Shown: piece after piece, positions 53,716 through 62,465 of the stretch
Position numbering within the stretch: the first letter of the stretch is position 1
Layout of the letters: every line of letters starts with the position of its first letter
NCBI RefSeq assembly: GCF_004519305.1
Contig: NZ_SOZA01000028.1
Location: forward strand, 1-64,000
DNA from: Pseudomonas sp. RIT623
GTDB taxonomy: Bacteria > Pseudomonadota > Gammaproteobacteria > Pseudomonadales > Pseudomonadaceae
DNA length: 64,000 bases
Direction of reading: 5' to 3'
Made by a program: the position numbers and the translations under genes
The notes under the pieces: model-generated
Told to the model about the DNA's origin: nothing
Databases searched by the model: none
What the model saw: only the letters and a program-made list of their open reading frames with translations

Positions 53716-54221
53716 GGCCCACCTGCCGGTTTCTGGGTCTGCCCGGTACCAGGCATCACGCCGCCGTGCACGTGATTGATCTGGCTGATGCCACCGGCAA
53801 CCTGGTCGCCGGTGGACTCGATGCGCCCCGTGGTCTTGATGAGCGGCGTGTCGAACTCGACGGCTGTACCGGCCTTGACCTTCAGCGTCATGGTGTCCAG
53901 CTCGACGACACGCCCGCGCTTGAACACGAAGGTATCGCCCTCGTCGGTGTACAAAGCCACCTCGCCAGCCTCCAGCTCCTTCAGGCGAAAGCGCCGGTCA
54001 GCCACGCAGACCACCACCCCGTGGGAGCGGTCGCCGCCCAGGAACAGCGCGATGCCTTCGGCGCCGGACTTGGGATGGCTGGTGAATCCGTAGGGCTCGA
54101 AGTGCTCCAAGCCGTCCTTCACTTCACCGGCGGTCAGCCGCATTTGCAGCGATTGAAGCATGTTGCCCGCCGAGGCCAGGGCCACGGTGCCGCGGGCAAT
54201 CATGCGCGTCAGCATGGTCAT
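53712..54221 (-). CDS. baseplate spike / assembly protein V (Mu gp45-like)
   Basis: 169-residue central spike protein that would form a trimer at the tip of the tail. N-terminal helix, an OB-like part (SGAEGIALFLGGDRSHGVVV) and a C-terminal beta-helix-like segment (GRVVELDTMTLKVKAGTAVE) ending with HVHGGVMPG, whose histidines are usual for the iron-binding tip. In Mu gp45 has the same place between gp44 and gp46. ATGA overlaps on both sides. Confidence 0.88.
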   Translation of the reverse strand: MTMLTRMIARGTVALASAGNMLQSLQMRLTAGEVKDGLEHFEPYGFTSHPKSGAEGIALFLGGDRSHGVVVCVADRRFRLKELEAGEVALYTDEGDTFVFKRGRVVELDTMTLKVKAGTAVEFDTPLIKTTGRIESTGDQVAGGISQINHVHGGVMPGTGQTQKPAGGP

Positions 54222-55327
54222 TTTTTCCCCCAGTCTTCTGGTAGCAGGTATTCGAAGTTGTCGCCCTTCTTTCCCTTCTTGAGCTTGCGGCGCTTGAGTG
54301 GGTCCGCCGGCTCTGGCTCATAGCCTTCGGGCGGCCCGACCACCAGGGTGGTGATCATCCCGCTGTCGCTCAGGGTGTAAGTGACCTCGGCGATGACCAT
54401 GTCACGGTCGAAGCCGATCAACGGGTCCACCACCCGCACCACGGTGTTGTGTCGCCACAGCGCGCCGTTGCTCTGCCGCCAGCCTTGCACGGTGTAGGTG
54501 GTTTGCAGGGCCTTGCCCATGCGGTTACCGCGCTCCCAGTTCGCGCGCCCCTGCGCGAGCTCGTCAGTCATCTGGCCTGCCTGGTGGATGATGTGCGTGC
54601 GCTTGCGGGTGGTGCGGCTGTCGGTAACGGTGGCGGATACCTCGGCGGCTTTCTCGCCGAAGGCGTTGTCGGTGCCGCTGCGCTGGCCAAGCACCTGGTA
54701 CTCGGAAAACACGCCGGAGAAGTCAAGCGAGGCGCTGCCGGTGAGGACGTTGTTGCCGACCTCTAGCCGGTCGAAGGCACGCCCCTGGCTGCCCACGTCG
54801 GCCAGCACCACCTGGCCCCGGGCGTCGTCGGTCGAGAAGGCGCGGAACAAGGTGAGCAGACGGTCGATGGACTCGAACGCGGTTTCCCCTGGCTCGATGG
54901 TGTGGTCTGACAGCCGAGCGGTTGCCGCGATTTCGCTTGTGACCCGCAGGTTGTAAGGCGCAGCCAGCGCGCTGACGATGGCCAGCACGCCCTGATTCTT
55001 CCATTGCCCTGGCTTGTTGACGGCGGCACAGTCCACTAGGTCGGCAGAGAGTGAACGCCCGGAGACCGACATGGTGATCTGGCCGGCGTCGTGACTGATC
55101 GGGGTCGAAAACACCCAGCCGGTGAGCACAAGGTCGGCACCGATGCGAACTTCGCAGCGCGATCCCTGGCGGATGGGCCTGACAACCTCTTGCCCAGGCC
55201 AGCGCCAAGTGATGCTGAGACGGAAGTCGCGGGCCTGGCGTTCGAGTCCCGCCGAGATCTCAACGTCCTTCCAGCCGCCATAGTCCAGGCCATCAACCGT
55301 CAGGGTTACAGTGTTCTGTTCATCCAT
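54218..55327 (-). CDS. baseplate hub protein (Mu gp44/P-like)
   Basis: 369-residue hub protein homologous to Mu gp44 (T4 gp27-like), the ring on which tube and spike meet. VTLTVDGLDYGGWKDVEISA is the typical beginning; SVSGRSLSADLVDCAA and WKNQGVLAIVSALAAPYN are conserved inner parts, and the C-terminus is basic (KRRKLKKGKKGD). Starts three bases behind the gp43-like gene; the stop overlaps the spike gene start. Confidence 0.9.
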   Translation of the reverse strand: MDEQNTVTLTVDGLDYGGWKDVEISAGLERQARDFRLSITWRWPGQEVVRPIRQGSRCEVRIGADLVLTGWVFSTPISHDAGQITMSVSGRSLSADLVDCAAVNKPGQWKNQGVLAIVSALAAPYNLRVTSEIAATARLSDHTIEPGETAFESIDRLLTLFRAFSTDDARGQVVLADVGSQGRAFDRLEVGNNVLTGSASLDFSGVFSEYQVLGQRSGTDNAFGEKAAEVSATVTDSRTTRKRTHIIHQAGQMTDELAQGRANWERGNRMGKALQTTYTVQGWRQSNGALWRHNTVVRVVDPLIGFDRDMVIAEVTYTLSDSGMITTLVVGPPEGYEPEPADPLKRRKLKKGKKGDNFEYLLPEDWGKK

Positions 55328-55330
55328 GCC

Positions 55331-56590
55331 CTACTCCTTGGCGAGTTTCAGTGAACGCGGCGGGACGAATCCGGGGTGCCGGACGCGGTTGCGCTGCACC
55401 ACTTCTCCCTCCCGCGTGGCATCGCCGAACCGGCGGTACGCCAGCACCAGGGCTGGCAGTGTTTGCTCGGGCGTCACATCGACCAGGCGCACCCCGGATG
55501 CCGCGACCGCCGTCAGGTGGTCGTTCAGCGCGTGGCGCACGTTAGTCAAAGCCTGGTAGTGAGCGTGATCGGCCTTCAGCGCGGCCTGCCAAATGGCGTC
55601 GTTGAGGTCGTCGCGCAGCTCGAGCACGTCGTCGGCGACCGGAACTTCCGGGCGCTCGACAGGCTGTTGCTCCTGCTGATCCAGCGGTGGAACGCTGGTC
55701 ACGGGGCTGGCCGGCGGCGCAACTGGCAGATCAGCTACGATGTTGCCCACCTGAACCAGCAGCGCGTCCTGTACCAGGTTGGCCGTCGCCTGCGCGGCGG
55801 CCGAGGTATCGGCCCCGCCGGCCGGTGGCAGGGTGTCGATCGCCCGCACCGCCTCCACCTGCTGATTAGCCAAACTGAGGGATCGGCGATAGCTCGACCC
55901 TGAGCTGCCCGACGAGAACAGATTGAACGAACCGCCAGCGAAGTAACTGCTGAACATCGATCGTAAGCTATCAGGGGCGTTGACGATGGCCTGCACGAAG
56001 CCGATGACGCCGTTGACCGCATTGGCGATCGGTGAGAATTGCTGCTGCACCGTGGCGAAGACACCACTCACGCTGCTGCGCAGGCTGTTTAGGTTAATGC
56101 GCGCCGCGTCGACCCTGTCTATGGCAGACGAGTAGCGACCCAACGCAGAGTCGAGCAGGCCTTCGGAGGCCTTGGCAGCGCGTTGCTGGGTATTCGGCTT
56201 CGCCCCTGGGTACTTGCGCGGCTGGTCTGGGTACAACTGCAGATCGAAGCGCACCATACCGCCTTCAGCGCGCTCGTGGCTTACTTCGCACTCGCCCACC
56301 TTGACCAGCATGCGCCCGAACCATGGGTGCACCAATTCGCCCGCGCCCTGGGTCTCCAGCGCCTCGAGCAGCTTGTCGCGCCGCTCGAAGCAGTCCGGCC
56401 CGATGACAAAAGCCGTGAGCTTGTGCACCTGGGCCCGCTTGCCTAGCTGTTCGAAGTACGGCTCATCCCGCTGCACGAATTCGTGCAACTGGCCACGCTG
56501 CCCGGTTGGCATCGAAGTCCGGTCGACCTCGAACGCCACCCCGCGAAATGAGGCAGGCAATAAGCTATCCCGCCAGGTTGTTTCGGTCAT
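55331..56590 (-). CDS. DNA circularisation N-terminal domain protein (Mu gp43-like)
   Basis: 419-residue tail/baseplate protein whose first 90 residues (WRDSLLPASFRGVAFEVDRT, LHEFVQRDEPYFEQLG) make the DNA_circ_N domain of Mu gp43. The rest is helical with Ala-rich parts and a proline-rich low-complexity stretch (PVAPPASPVTSVPPLDQQEQ). The name of the domain is historical; in the virion it acts in tail assembly. The ATG overlaps the tape-measure stop (ATGA). Confidence 0.9.
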   Translation of the reverse strand: MTETTWRDSLLPASFRGVAFEVDRTSMPTGQRGQLHEFVQRDEPYFEQLGKRAQVHKLTAFVIGPDCFERRDKLLEALETQGAGELVHPWFGRMLVKVGECEVSHERAEGGMVRFDLQLYPDQPRKYPGAKPNTQQRAAKASEGLLDSALGRYSSAIDRVDAARINLNSLRSSVSGVFATVQQQFSPIANAVNGVIGFVQAIVNAPDSLRSMFSSYFAGGSFNLFSSGSSGSSYRRSLSLANQQVEAVRAIDTLPPAGGADTSAAAQATANLVQDALLVQVGNIVADLPVAPPASPVTSVPPLDQQEQQPVERPEVPVADDVLELRDDLNDAIWQAALKADHAHYQALTNVRHALNDHLTAVAASGVRLVDVTPEQTLPALVLAYRRFGDATREGEVVQRNRVRHPGFVPPRSLKLAKE

Positions 56591-58479
56591 GCCGGCGCCG
56601 CCCCCATCGTTCGATAGCCAACCTTCGGCTTAATCTGCAAACCAGGCTGGTTGGTTTTGGGTTGCTCAACTCGCGTACCCGGGGGTGCGCCGTTGATATT
56701 GATGTTGAGCTCGCCCCCCACCTGGGTCTTGTTGCCGGCCATCACTAGGCTGCCCGGGGTCGGTGCCTTGAGTAGTTGGCCGGTGGAGGGAATGCCCATA
56801 GCTGCCGCCATGCCTTGCTGTCGAGCGACGGACTGCGCTCCCGCGCCCGCAGCGAGCAGGGCCCCGTCGCCAGCGCCCATGGCCACGCCGTTGCGCTGGT
56901 TCTGGGCGTAGGACGCGCGCTGCACCTTCGCGGTAATACCCTCCCCGCCCTCATTGAGGCCGAGAAATTCCAAGTAGGGCCGAATGTCCTCCCATAGCCC
57001 CTTGAAGAATCCGACGATGGGTTCCCAGTTCTTGATGATCAGACCCAGCGGCGTCCACGATGCGATAGTTTTGAACATTTCCCAGGCCGGCACGGCATAG
57101 GCCTTGATCAGCTCCCACATCGCGGAGAAGAAAGGACCCACCGTCTCCCAGTTCGCGATGATCAGGCCGGCGGCGGCGGCGATGCCGACGGCGATCAGGC
57201 CGATAGGGCTTGCCGCCAGCGCCAAGCCCATGACCTTCGTGGCAACCGTCGCGGCCACAATCGCGGCGCGAATGCCAGTGAATGCCACGCCAGCCCCAAC
57301 CAGGCCACGAACCAGGTTTGGGTTTGCCTCGATCATCGCAGCGGTGTAACTGATCAGAGGCCTGATAGAGCCGACAGCCTCATTCAGGCCGGGCAGAAGC
57401 GCGTCGCCCAGCGCTCGGCCAACGCCGTCGATGGTGTTGCGCAGCAATTGCAGGTTGTTCGCCGTGGTCGCCGCCCGCGAGGCGTACTCCTTGTCCATCG
57501 ACCCTGAGTAACCCTTTTCGTCGGCCACCTTCTGCAGGTTGCCCTTGAGCAGGTCCAGGTTGGTCAGCAGTGGCGAAATCGCGGTAATCGACTCGCTGCC
57601 GAATAGCTGGGTCATCACCCCGGCCTGCTTGGACTTGTCGACGTCCTTGAGTCGGTCGAGGATGTTCAGCACCGCGCCCTGCGCATCGGTCTGCATGGCC
57701 TTGGCCACTGCCTTGGAGTCGAGACGCAGGGCCTTGAACGCCTCGGCCTGGCTCTTCGTCGCTGCCGAGCCCTTGGTCATGGCGAGCATGAAGTTCTTGA
57801 TACCGGTGGCCGCCACTTCCTGCTCTACGCCGACACCGGCCATGGTTGCGCCAAGTGCCGCGATCTGCCCCGACGCCAGGCCCGCGATCTCGCCGAGCGG
57901 GCCGATACGGGTCACAATGTCGGAGATCTGCCGGGTGTTTGCCGGCCCCGTGTTGCCCAGGTAGTTGATCTTGTCGGCCAGCGCGACCACGTCGTCCTGG
58001 CCCATCTTGAACGAGGTGCGCCACTTGGCCATCATCTCGCCGGACTGGTCAGCCGTCTGGTCGAAAGCCACGCCCATCTTCACCGCAGCTTCGGCGAAGC
58101 CAAGCAGTTCGTTTTTCGCGATGCCGGACTGACCGCCCGCTGCAACAATCTTTGCAATGTCGCCAGCCGCCATGGGCAGCCGCTCGGACATGCGCCCGAT
58201 ATCATCCCCCATCTGCTTGAACTGCTCCGGGGTATCGAAGTCGACGACCTTCTTCACGTCGGCCATCTGCGACTCGAACTCGATGGCTTTGCTGATCCCG
58301 GCCACGAACGGCGCCGCGATGGCGCCGCCCGCGATCAGGTCACGAAAGCCAATCTTGCCGAGCCCAGTCTTCTCAAGGCCTTTCTGAAAGCTCGAAACGT
58401 TTTTGCGGATTCCCGCCAGGGTTGGCGAGAGCTTGTCGACGCCCGTGATGAGCGCCTTGAGCTGGAACTTGTCAGCCAT
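56587..58479 (-). CDS. tail tape measure protein (Mu gp42-like)
   Basis: 630 residues. N-terminal TP901-type tape-measure region (LKALITGVDKLSPTLAGIRK; GVAFDQTADQSGEMMAKWRT; TQLFGSESITAISPLLTNL), then hydrophobic segments (AAIVAATVATKVMGLALAAS, PIGLIAVGIAAAAGLIIANW). The length sets the tail length, which at about 630 residues implies a tail of some 90-100 nm by the usual 1.5 A per residue rule (inference). I take the ATG at 58479, whose bases overlap the stop of the frameshifted chaperone (TGATG). Confidence 0.9.
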   Translation of the reverse strand: MADKFQLKALITGVDKLSPTLAGIRKNVSSFQKGLEKTGLGKIGFRDLIAGGAIAAPFVAGISKAIEFESQMADVKKVVDFDTPEQFKQMGDDIGRMSERLPMAAGDIAKIVAAGGQSGIAKNELLGFAEAAVKMGVAFDQTADQSGEMMAKWRTSFKMGQDDVVALADKINYLGNTGPANTRQISDIVTRIGPLGEIAGLASGQIAALGATMAGVGVEQEVAATGIKNFMLAMTKGSAATKSQAEAFKALRLDSKAVAKAMQTDAQGAVLNILDRLKDVDKSKQAGVMTQLFGSESITAISPLLTNLDLLKGNLQKVADEKGYSGSMDKEYASRAATTANNLQLLRNTIDGVGRALGDALLPGLNEAVGSIRPLISYTAAMIEANPNLVRGLVGAGVAFTGIRAAIVAATVATKVMGLALAASPIGLIAVGIAAAAGLIIANWETVGPFFSAMWELIKAYAVPAWEMFKTIASWTPLGLIIKNWEPIVGFFKGLWEDIRPYLEFLGLNEGGEGITAKVQRASYAQNQRNGVAMGAGDGALLAAGAGAQSVARQQGMAAAMGIPSTGQLLKAPTPGSLVMAGNKTQVGGELNININGAPPGTRVEQPKTNQPGLQIKPKVGYRTMGAAPA

Positions 58480-58906
58480 CACGGCACCTGCTGCAAAGCG
58501 TTGATGCGCTGGGCATGCACCAACGATTCGAGGAAGAGATCTAGCGGCTTGGCCAGGATCTGGTCTGGATCAACCTTCCAGAACCAGGCCAGGTCGTAGG
58601 CGAGCGCGATCAGGCTTTCGGTGTCGGCGAGGCCGCACTCATGAAAAAACGGGCAATCGCCCAGCTGGCCGTGTGCAGGTCAGACAGGTCCAGCTGGTTC
58701 ACCGACGACGGTGGAATGCCAGCACAGACCGCGATGTATTTGGCCGAGGTGTCCATGTCCAGACTTATCTCGTCGTTCTGGTCGATCTTGTAGGGCAGCG
58801 ACTTGATGGCCCGGACCTCCTGAACCGTAGGCCGGCGCAGCTTGAGCTCGTTGAGTTCCTCGTCTTGCGCCTTGATTGGGCTGGACAGCTTGATTACTTC
58901 AGTCAT
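58479..58906 (-). CDS. -1 frameshift product of the tail chaperone gene
   Basis: If ribosomes slip back one base on TTTTTTC at 58643-58649, translation leaves the 98-residue chaperone frame at ...IARFF and continues HECGLADTESLIALAYDLAW... to a TGA at 58479-58481, giving 142 residues. The extension is rich in aromatic and Leu residues, has no stop for 54 codons, and its stop overlaps the tape-measure ATG, so the otherwise empty 130-base gap is fully used. This is the gpG-gpGT arrangement of lambda and of Mu gp41/41'. Frame and slip site are read directly; the slippage is inferred. Confidence 0.8.
58610..58906 (-). CDS. tail assembly chaperone (Mu gp41-like)
   Basis: 98-residue chaperone that coats the tape-measure protein before tube assembly. 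TEVIKLSSPIKAQDEELNEL and LKLRRPTVQEVRAIKSLPYK match the Mu gp41/Phage_TAC_7 group. The ATG at 58906 (after AAGGGG) overlaps the tail-tube stop by ATGA. Its last codons (ARFFMSAASPTPKA) lie beyond a slippery heptamer, so this is the shorter of two products. Confidence 0.88.
   Translation of the reverse strand: MTEVIKLSSPIKAQDEELNELKLRRPTVQEVRAIKSLPYKIDQNDEISLDMDTSAKYIAVCAGIPPSSVNQLDLSDLHTASWAIARFFMSAASPTPKA
58643..58649 (-). promoter_or_regulatory. slippery heptamer T TTT TTC for -1 frameshifting
   Basis: Plus strand GAAAAAA, read as CG[T TTT TTC] in the chaperone frame, the canonical X XXY YYZ form. Located near the 3' end of the chaperone gene and just before the tape measure, the usual place in tailed phages. 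Confidence 0.85.
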
Positions 58907-59250
58907 TGCCACACCCCTTTGAGACCGTCGAATTGGAGGTCGATAGTGCCGTCGTCACCGCTCGACACCGGTTCGTCAACCAGGTAGGCGCCGGACAGTA
59001 CGTACACCTTGCCGTTGTTGAATTCGCAGGTAATGGTCATATCGGTACCGGCCACCAGCTTTTTCAAGGGGAAATCCGGCGTGTGCACCGCGGTGACCTT
59101 CACGTAAGGCGTCAGCTGCTCTTCCTTGTAATAGCCGGGCACGACCGACTCCCGCTTTACGTCCATCAGCGGTGCTTCGCAGCCACCGGTGATGGTCAGT
59201 TGGGCGCCGTCCACTTTGACGTAGCAGGTGCCCGCGACTCGTTGACCCAT
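58903..59250 (-). CDS. tail tube protein (Mu gp40-like)
   Basis: 115-residue tube subunit. GQRVAGTCYVKVDGAQLTIT and GGCEAPLMDVKRESVVPGYY are characteristic, followed by ITCEFNNGKVYVLSGAYLVD. It polymerises around the tape measure to make the inner channel of the contractile tail. The ATG at 59250 is eight bases after GGAG; one at 59256 is too close. A hairpin terminator/attenuator separates it from the sheath gene, possibly setting the ratio of sheath to tube. Confidence 0.9.
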   Translation of the reverse strand: MGQRVAGTCYVKVDGAQLTITGGCEAPLMDVKRESVVPGYYKEEQLTPYVKVTAVHTPDFPLKKLVAGTDMTITCEFNNGKVYVLSGAYLVDEPVSSGDDGTIDLQFDGLKGVWQ

Positions 59251-59270
59251 GGTCATGTCTCCGAAAATGA

Positions 59271-59292
59271 AAAAGCCCGCTCAGGCGGGCTT
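59271..59292 (-). terminator. hairpin between sheath and tube genes
   Basis: On the minus strand AGCCCGC-CTGA-GCGGGCT followed by TTTT. Likely attenuator or partial terminator inside the tail operon, since the genes behind it need expression too. Confidence 0.75.
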
Positions 59293-59310
59293 GTGGATTG
59301 GCTGGCCGGT

Positions 59311-60807
59311 TCAGGCAGCGGCGTCGTATTGCAGGCGGAACTGGTTGAGCAGCGCGAAGATGCGCAGGCCGTTGATGTAGTCCGGCGGGAACAGCACGTT
59401 GACCCGGCTCGGGTCGTTGCTGTCGCGCTCCACCACCAGGTACTCGGCAAACAGCTCGGCGTTTTCGACGTGGCCTTCGTTCTCCAACTTCCCGTACTGG
59501 GCAATCAGCTCGCCACGGATGGTGCTCGGCGTCACGATCGGCTGGCCGGCGCCGAAGCGTGTGCCGTCATTGGCCAGCTTGTGCCGGCCATACTTGCTGG
59601 TGATCACCCCCTGCAGGCGGCGAATGATGAACGCCGACTGGTGCATGGTCTCGCTGTCGAGGTAGGAGTTGTCGGCCTGGCCGTAGGCGTTCTTCTGGTA
59701 GGTGGTGATCGAGCGCTGGATGCGCATCGAGCCGCCTTCGAAGTAGGCCGTGGCAATGCCGTAGCTGAGCAGCGACTGCCGCTCGGTCAGGGTGAAGCGC
59801 TCGCTGGCCGGTGCAGCCTCGATGCCCGGCATGGCGCCGCTCTGGGTCGGACGACTGGCATCGGCAGAGATGAAGGCCGCCGTGCGCGCCGCCAGCGCGG
59901 CAGCGACCTGCCAGACCGGTTGCGGAGCGCCCTGCTCCACCCCCTGGATGGTGACGTGCTGATCGTTGCGCGCCTGGCCGGCGGCCACCAGCGTGCCGAC
60001 GGTACCGCGCTTGGCGCTATAGACGTGGCCGAACAGCTGCTTGGCCCAGGACCAGCGACCGGCGCTGTCGTCCATGGCCAGCTTCCAGGCATCAAGCGTG
60101 GTGGTGTCAGTCCAGGGCATGCAGATGAACTCGAACGGCTCATCACCCAGCGCGGCCAGCGCGTCGACTTGGTCCGGCGTGCCGGTGCCGGCCGCCATGG
60201 CGGAAGCCGTCACGGTCAGGCCGGCGGGGGTGGACTCGCCGTTGGTCTTGCCCAGGCGGTTCAGTTGCAGCGCGATGTCGTTGCCGCTTTCGCCCTTCCA
60301 CTTGCAGGACAGCGTGACGACACCGGCCGCGGCCTCGGCGGTGACCGGCAGGTCGACAGCGGCATTCACCTGGACAGCGAGCGCGGCGGCCACCTGGGTG
60401 GCCGTGGCAGCTACCGCGACCGTAGCCTGCACTCGCACGCCACCGATATAGAGGCTGACCAGGCCAGGCTCGGTCGCGGCGCCGGTCACCGTGACGGTAC
60501 CAGTGGCGACGACGCCGGTGCTCGCCTTCAGCGGCAGGCACCAGACCTCGCCGACCGGGTCGGCCTTGCGCCAGATCTCGTACATGTTCGCGAGCATGGA
60601 GCCCTGGCCGCCGATGGATTTGGCCAGCGCAACGCTGGGCACCAGCACCAGCTGACCGATATCGTCGGCGGTGGCGTTGTCGTTGACCTGGCCGACGATC
60701 AGCCTGCGCATGACCGACGATGCGGAGTTGGCCGCCGAGTTGTCCATCTCCGCGTAGAACAGCGGCACACGGATATCGGCGGGGATGTTGCTGAAGCCGA
60801 CGCTCAT
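59311..60807 (-). CDS. tail sheath protein (Mu gpL-like)
   Basis: 498-residue contractile sheath subunit. SVGFSNIPADIRVPLFYAEM and RLIVGQVNDNATADDIGQ start the protein; PFEFICMPWTDTTTLDAW lies in the middle; RIQRSITTYQKNAYGQADNS and DRSNDPSRV-like VVERDSNDPSRVNVLFPPD near the C-terminus are typical of Mu sheath proteins. It marks the phage as a myovirus. The ATG at 60807 overlaps the DUF2635 stop (ATGA). Confidence 0.93.
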   Translation of the reverse strand: MSVGFSNIPADIRVPLFYAEMDNSAANSASSVMRRLIVGQVNDNATADDIGQLVLVPSVALAKSIGGQGSMLANMYEIWRKADPVGEVWCLPLKASTGVVATGTVTVTGAATEPGLVSLYIGGVRVQATVAVAATATQVAAALAVQVNAAVDLPVTAEAAAGVVTLSCKWKGESGNDIALQLNRLGKTNGESTPAGLTVTASAMAAGTGTPDQVDALAALGDEPFEFICMPWTDTTTLDAWKLAMDDSAGRWSWAKQLFGHVYSAKRGTVGTLVAAGQARNDQHVTIQGVEQGAPQPVWQVAAALAARTAAFISADASRPTQSGAMPGIEAAPASERFTLTERQSLLSYGIATAYFEGGSMRIQRSITTYQKNAYGQADNSYLDSETMHQSAFIIRRLQGVITSKYGRHKLANDGTRFGAGQPIVTPSTIRGELIAQYGKLENEGHVENAELFAEYLVVERDSNDPSRVNVLFPPDYINGLRIFALLNQFRLQYDAAA

Positions 60808-60989
60808 GGTTGAGATACCTCTTTCTTGGTGGCCTTGGCCGCTTTGGTGGTGACATCGCCGTCGGCGAGGCGGCGGCGCCACCAGACGGTGTCGGGAACT
60901 TCGCGACCCTCGACGGGCAGCAGGTCGCCCGCCTGTGGGTCTGGCACGGCGCGGCCGGGGGCCGGCACCACGGTGATGCGCTGGGTCAT
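60804..60989 (-). CDS. DUF2635 protein (Mu gp38-like)
   Basis: 61 residues beginning MTQRITVVPAPGRAVPDP with REVPDTVWWRRRLADGDV, the DUF2635 pattern found just before sheath genes in Mu-like tails. Small and probably structural or an assembly factor; function unknown. ATGA overlaps on both sides. Confidence 0.88.
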   Translation of the reverse strand: MTQRITVVPAPGRAVPDPQAGDLLPVEGREVPDTVWWRRRLADGDVTTKAAKATKKEVSQP

Positions 60990-61576
60990 GGTTCGGGGTC
61001 TCCGGAGAACTTCACTTCGATGCGCCCGTCTGGGCCGGGGTTTTGCAGGTTCGGGTCGGCCGGGTCGATGCAGTCCATGTTGATGGTCGCCCCGGTGAAC
61101 GGCGGCAGGCCGTCGAGTTCGTGCTCGTGCCAGGTCTCGGCGGGGTCAGTGCCAAGGTTGCGGCCAAGCTGGAAGCCGGCGGAGAAGCTGAAGCGGTAGA
61201 CCACCCGGGCCCGGTTGATCAGCACAAGACCGCCGCCGTCGTAGACGATGGGCTCGTACTCAGCCGCCGGCCGCCAGCCGACCAGAGCGCGCCACAGCTC
61301 CTTGCGGAAGTCGTGCAGTAGGTCGCTGGCCTGCTGGCCGCGCTCGTCCTTGGTGTCCATTGCGAGCACCACCTCGAAGCGGTCCTCGATGTCCTGGATC
61401 ACCGCGTTCTGGGCCCTGTTGTCGCCGGCCTTGTCGTCGGCAGCGATGACATAGGCTGAGGGGTTCTTCAGTAGCACCGACTCGCTGACGGCATCCAGGT
61501 CGATGCCGCCCGAGACCCTTGCATCCAGGCTCGGGCAATACTCACGCAGGTGCGCGATGATGGGGGAGATTTTCAT
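60986..61576 (-). CDS. Gp37-like tail protein (probable tail terminator)
   Basis: 196 residues. NPSAYVIAADDKAGDN, VIQDIEDRFEVVLAMDTKDE and LHDFRKELWRALVGWRPAAE, with a beta-rich C-terminus (VVYRFSFSAGFQLG), correspond to the Mu gp37 family, which probably ends tail growth at the head side. It lies between the head-tail proteins and DUF2635, as in SfV-like phages. Starts 30 bases after the gp10-like gene, the largest gap in this cluster. Confidence 0.8.
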   Translation of the reverse strand: MKISPIIAHLREYCPSLDARVSGGIDLDAVSESVLLKNPSAYVIAADDKAGDNRAQNAVIQDIEDRFEVVLAMDTKDERGQQASDLLHDFRKELWRALVGWRPAAEYEPIVYDGGGLVLINRARVVYRFSFSAGFQLGRNLGTDPAETWHEHELDGLPPFTGATINMDCIDPADPNLQNPGPDGRIEVKFSGDPEP

Positions 61577-61606
61577 GGTGTGGTTCCGGCCCGGCGGGCT
61601 TGATGG

Positions 61607-62110
61607 TCAGCTCAAGGCGGCGGCAAAGGCAGCGGCGAGGATCGACTCGACCTGAGCCTTTTCGTCCTGCAAGGCGTCTTCCATGTAGTTGGCCCTGGGG
61701 GCAATTCGCCAACCGCTTGCTGCGCGCTGTGCCAGAGCTTCGGCACGCTCGCCCTTGCGGCGACGTTTGCCATTGGCCAGCGCCCGGACACGGCCGCCCT
61801 GCTTCACGCCGTAGTGCAGATAGGCCGGGTAATAGTCCTTCATGTCCGGGGTCTTGCGTGGCGCGATCTTCACCAGGAAGCCAGCGCGCGACACCTTGAA
61901 CTTGATCGAGTCAATGGTTCTGCCGGTGCGACTGACTGGATAGTTGTCTTGGCCGCGGGCAAGAGCCAGGTTCAACTGGGCACGGCGGGCGACCACTTGA
62001 CCAGCCTTGCGCATACCCTTGCGGATCTGCTTCTTGTCGAAGATCTCGCGGCCGAACTGGTCGAAGCCTTCGATGTGCAGGTAACCGTCGACGGAGGCTG
62101 AGTTAGCCAT
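61607..62110 (-). CDS. HK97 gp10-like virion protein
   Basis: 167-residue head-tail joining protein. Basic throughout: KKQIRKGMRKAGQVVARRAQ, YPVSRTGRTIDSIKFKVSRA and the conserved DYYPAYLHYGVKQGG motif of the HK97-gp10 group (neck/minor tail). GGAGG seven bases before the ATG at 62110 decides the start; the frame to 62155 overlaps the adaptor gene. Confidence 0.82.
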   Translation of the reverse strand: MANSASVDGYLHIEGFDQFGREIFDKKQIRKGMRKAGQVVARRAQLNLALARGQDNYPVSRTGRTIDSIKFKVSRAGFLVKIAPRKTPDMKDYYPAYLHYGVKQGGRVRALANGKRRRKGERAEALAQRAASGWRIAPRANYMEDALQDEKAQVESILAAAFAAALS

Positions 62111-62465
62111 AAATGCCACCTCCTGCTTGTTGCTGGCCAAGCTCTTCGACCTCAATCAAGGTGAAGCGCTTGCCGGCTGCCCACGGCGCACTGCGCTTGA
62201 CGCGATAGACAACGCCGCCGGCCACTACCTCGTGGGACGTGGTCACGCCATCGATACGGCGCAGCCAAATGCGGTGGGTGATCTTGTCGTCGGTCTGTAC
62301 GCTGTCGGTGTAGGCGGCGGTGCCGACGGCGCGGATCTTGGCCCAGCGGCGGCGATCCTGGGTGAATGCCGACTCAAGGCCGGCTTCTTCGGCGGGGATA
62401 TCCTCACGCAGCCGAATAGTGATGCGCCGGTCGAGTTCGCCGGCGCCAGGCTCGATTACGTCCAT
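62103..62465 (-). CDS. head-tail adaptor (head closure) protein
   Basis: 120 residues, mostly beta: IEPGAGELDRRITIRLREDI, RRRWAKIRAVGTAAYTDSVQ, THRIWLRRIDGVTTSHEVVA and YRVKRSAPWAAGKRFTLIEV. This is the pattern of SPP1 gp16/HK97-type head completion proteins, which bind below the portal. The ATG at 62465 overlaps the previous stop (TAATG). Confidence 0.82.
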   Translation of the reverse strand: MDVIEPGAGELDRRITIRLREDIPAEEAGLESAFTQDRRRWAKIRAVGTAAYTDSVQTDDKITHRIWLRRIDGVTTSHEVVAGGVVYRVKRSAPWAAGKRFTLIEVEELGQQQAGGGIYG

